Of a DNA stretch of 34,110 nt, positions 32,628 through 34,110 are shown piece by piece. Each line of letters begins with the position of its first letter. The stretch's first letter is position 1. Position numbers and translations under genes: made by a program. A model generated the notes under the pieces. That model was not told where the DNA came from. It saw nothing but the letters and a program-made list of their open reading frames with translations, and did no database searches. Location: NCBI RefSeq assembly GCF_028689305.1, contig NZ_JAQTWM010000034.1, positions 1 through 34,110 of the forward strand, in the 5' to 3' direction. The DNA is from Rhodoferax sp. GTDB lineage: Bacteria; Pseudomonadota; Gammaproteobacteria; Burkholderiales; Burkholderiaceae_C.

Positions 32628-32673
32628 CATATTTCAACCGGGCTAGAGGCATGTTTCGTTGATAAATGCAGCC

Positions 32674-33441
32674 TCAGACGGCGGTGAACCCGTTGTCCAC
32701 AAAAAGCTGGGCACCATTCACGAAGCTAGCCTCGTCGCTCACCAGAAACAGCGCCGCGGCGGCCACCTCCTCTGGTTCACACATGCGGCCTTGAGCAGCC
32801 GCCATGGCGGCATCAGACACGTCCACACCCATTTTTTGCAGCGCATCGACCTCACGCAAACCATGCGGCGTGCGGATGAACCCCGGGCATACCGCGTTGC
32901 AGCGAATACCGCGGTCACGGTACTCCACTGCAATGGCACGGGCAAACATGTGGCAAGCCCCTTTGGTGGTGTCATAGAGCACCTCACCCGGGGTAGCGGC
33001 CACTGCCGAGATGGACGAGGTGCAGACGATTGCGCCCCTCCCCTTGACCAGCATGTGTGGCAACACGGCCCGGGTCACCAGATACATGCTCTTGACGTTC
33101 ACCGCCATCAGGTGATCCCAATCATCTTCGGTGGTCTCCAGAAAGGGTTTCACCACAATCGAACCAGCGTGGTTGAACAACACGTCGATCGTGCCCCACT
33201 GCTGCACCACCTGTGCCACCGCCTGTTCGACAGCCGCGGCGCGAGACACATCCGCCACCACCACCAGCGCCTGGCCGCCGGCATCACGCACCTGTTGCGC
33301 GGTACGCTCAGCCTCTGCGGCGTTGATGTCCAGAATGGCCACCCGCGCACCCTCCGACGCAAACAGTCTGGACGCCGCACCGCCCACCCCGGTGGCACCA
33401 CCTGAGATCAGGGCCACCCGGTGGCGCAGCCGCTCACCCAT
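32674..33441 (-). CDS. SDR-family NAD(P)-dependent oxidoreductase
   Basis: Short-chain dehydrogenase of 255 residues. The cofactor loop GGATGVG (14-20), the Asp39 of VAILDIN suggesting NAD preference, the NHAG segment (90-93, usual NNAG), the catalytic set Ser142/143, Tyr156 and Lys160 (YDTTK), and the CPGFIRTPHG loop are all in place. ATG at 33439-33441 overlaps the permease end by 8 bases; the longer in-frame start runs inside the permease gene. Co-transcription with an amino-acid-type permease suggests that it oxidises an imported compound. Substrate unknown. Confidence 0.9.
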   Translation of the reverse strand: MGERLRHRVALISGGATGVGGAASRLFASEGARVAILDINAAEAERTAQQVRDAGGQALVVVADVSRAAAVEQAVAQVVQQWGTIDVLFNHAGSIVVKPFLETTEDDWDHLMAVNVKSMYLVTRAVLPHMLVKGRGAIVCTSSISAVAATPGEVLYDTTKGACHMFARAIAVEYRDRGIRCNAVCPGFIRTPHGLREVDALQKMGVDVSDAAMAAAQGRMCEPEEVAAAALFLVSDEASFVNGAQLFVDNGFTAV

Positions 33442-34110
33442 GGCTGGTCTGCTCGGCGGCGGCCAGCGCCTTTTCGGCGGCGGCAATTTCGGCCTGCAGA
33501 CGGGCCACTTCTTCGCCCATCGGCGGGCCTTTGAAGCGGCGGCGCTCAAAGCCGAACCAGATGACCGAGGTGGTCGCCAGGAACACCAGCGTGATCCACA
33601 AGGCCGCGTCATTGGGAGGTTGCACACCCAGATAAAACACCAGCGCGATGGCAGCCATCGTCAGCACGCCAACCACCCGGTACATCGGCCCCATATCCCA
33701 CGGCCCCATCTTGGTCCAGCTGCGCTGGTAGGCAAACAGGCCGGCAATGACCGGCAGGCCATACGACAGAAAAATGAAGATGACCGTGACCGACACAATC
33801 GTGGCGTAGGCCGGGGTGTAAAGCGTGAAAGCAATCGACACGATGCTGGCGGTCCAGATCGCCGCCACCGGTGTACGGAAGGTGGCGTGCACCCGCTTGA
33901 GTGCGCTGGAGGCGGGCAGCCCCCCGTCACGTGAAAAAGCAAAGATCATGCGCGAGGCCGAGGTCACCGTGGCCAGGCCGCATAACAACTGGCAGACAAA
34001 AATCAACACGTACAGCACCACTTTCAGCGACACCGGCAGCACGGCGTCCAGCGTCACAAAAAACACGTTCCAGCCACTGGCAGCAGCCTTGTCCATATCA
34101 GGAATCGCCA
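33434..34110 (-). CDS. APC-family amino acid permease, C-terminal part (cut by window edge)
   Basis: Integral membrane transporter; the frame is open to the last base, so the N-terminal half is outside the window. The visible part has about six helices: LKVVLYVLIFVCQLLCGLATVTSASRMIFAFSRDGGLP, the family's most recognisable segment, then TASIVSIAFTLYTPAYA, VIFIFLSYGLPVIAGLFA and two closing helices. A short coiled-coil-like cytoplasmic tail follows (EEVARLQAEIAAAEKALAAAEQ). The in-frame ATG at 34094-34096 is internal, since the pattern AIPDMDKAAA continues upstream. It overlaps the SDR gene by 8 bases. Substrate probably an amino acid or amine. Confidence 0.88.
   Translation of the reverse strand, partial: AIPDMDKAAASGWNVFFVTLDAVLPVSLKVVLYVLIFVCQLLCGLATVTSASRMIFAFSRDGGLPASSALKRVHATFRTPVAAIWTASIVSIAFTLYTPAYATIVSVTVIFIFLSYGLPVIAGLFAYQRSWTKMGPWDMGPMYRVVGVLTMAAIALVFYLGVQPPNDAALWITLVFLATTSVIWFGFERRRFKGPPMGEEVARLQAEIAAAEKALAAAEQTSHG

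Overview
The window reads as chromosome of a high-GC betaproteobacterium of the order Burkholderiales, most likely Comamonadaceae (Rhodoferax-like). The uvrA / MFS / ssb block, the tsaB-rimI-UDG block and the purE-purK-Sua5 block are arrangements I associate with that group. This placement rests on recalled gene order and protein style, not on a search. I see no tRNA, rRNA, CRISPR array, insertion sequence or phage gene.

Layout. 1-2682: 5' end of uvrA (minus), an MFS transporter, ssb and a strong terminator. 2689-9063: a five-gene plus-strand unit made of a membrane-fusion adaptor, an RND pump, a sulfide:quinone oxidoreductase-family flavoprotein, a small DUF2892 membrane protein and a CsoR-family repressor. 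It starts at a good sigma70 promoter whose -10 element is covered by an ATAC-N8-GTAT palindrome. 9158-10455: a tiny single-span membrane protein behind four 11-bp-phased TAAG hexamers (PmrA/QseB-like boxes), then a CDF metal exporter. 10466-12649 (minus): tsaB, rimI and a family-4-like uracil-DNA glycosylase. 12825-14735: dacB with an in-frame hexanucleotide microsatellite, then a SemiSWEET.

14781-24455 is a complete sugar module: a LacI-type operator, then a periplasmic binding protein, a hairpin attenuator, a duplicated ATPase, two permeases, a ketose 3-epimerase, a P-loop kinase, a SIS-fold hexuloisomerase-like protein, a ribulokinase-like FGGY kinase and a LacI regulator. All genes point the same way with short gaps or overlaps, so they probably import and channel one rare ketose. 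The sugar is not known.

24582-26680: a GDSL lipoprotein, a DUF4124-like secreted protein and DUF3297. 26711-30378 (minus): purE, purK, Sua5 (tsaC2) and a MenA-like prenyltransferase. 30419-31375: a CnoX-like thioredoxin. 31418-34110 (minus): an RHH protein, a DJ-1/PfpI protein, an SDR oxidoreductase and an APC permease cut by the window edge.

The most interesting items are the sulfur-linked RND unit with its candidate operator and atypical CsoR protein, the ketose operon with a SIS protein lacking both serine loops, the phased TAAG array, and six copies of a GCTAY-N7-RWAGC element, three of which lie inside coding sequence.
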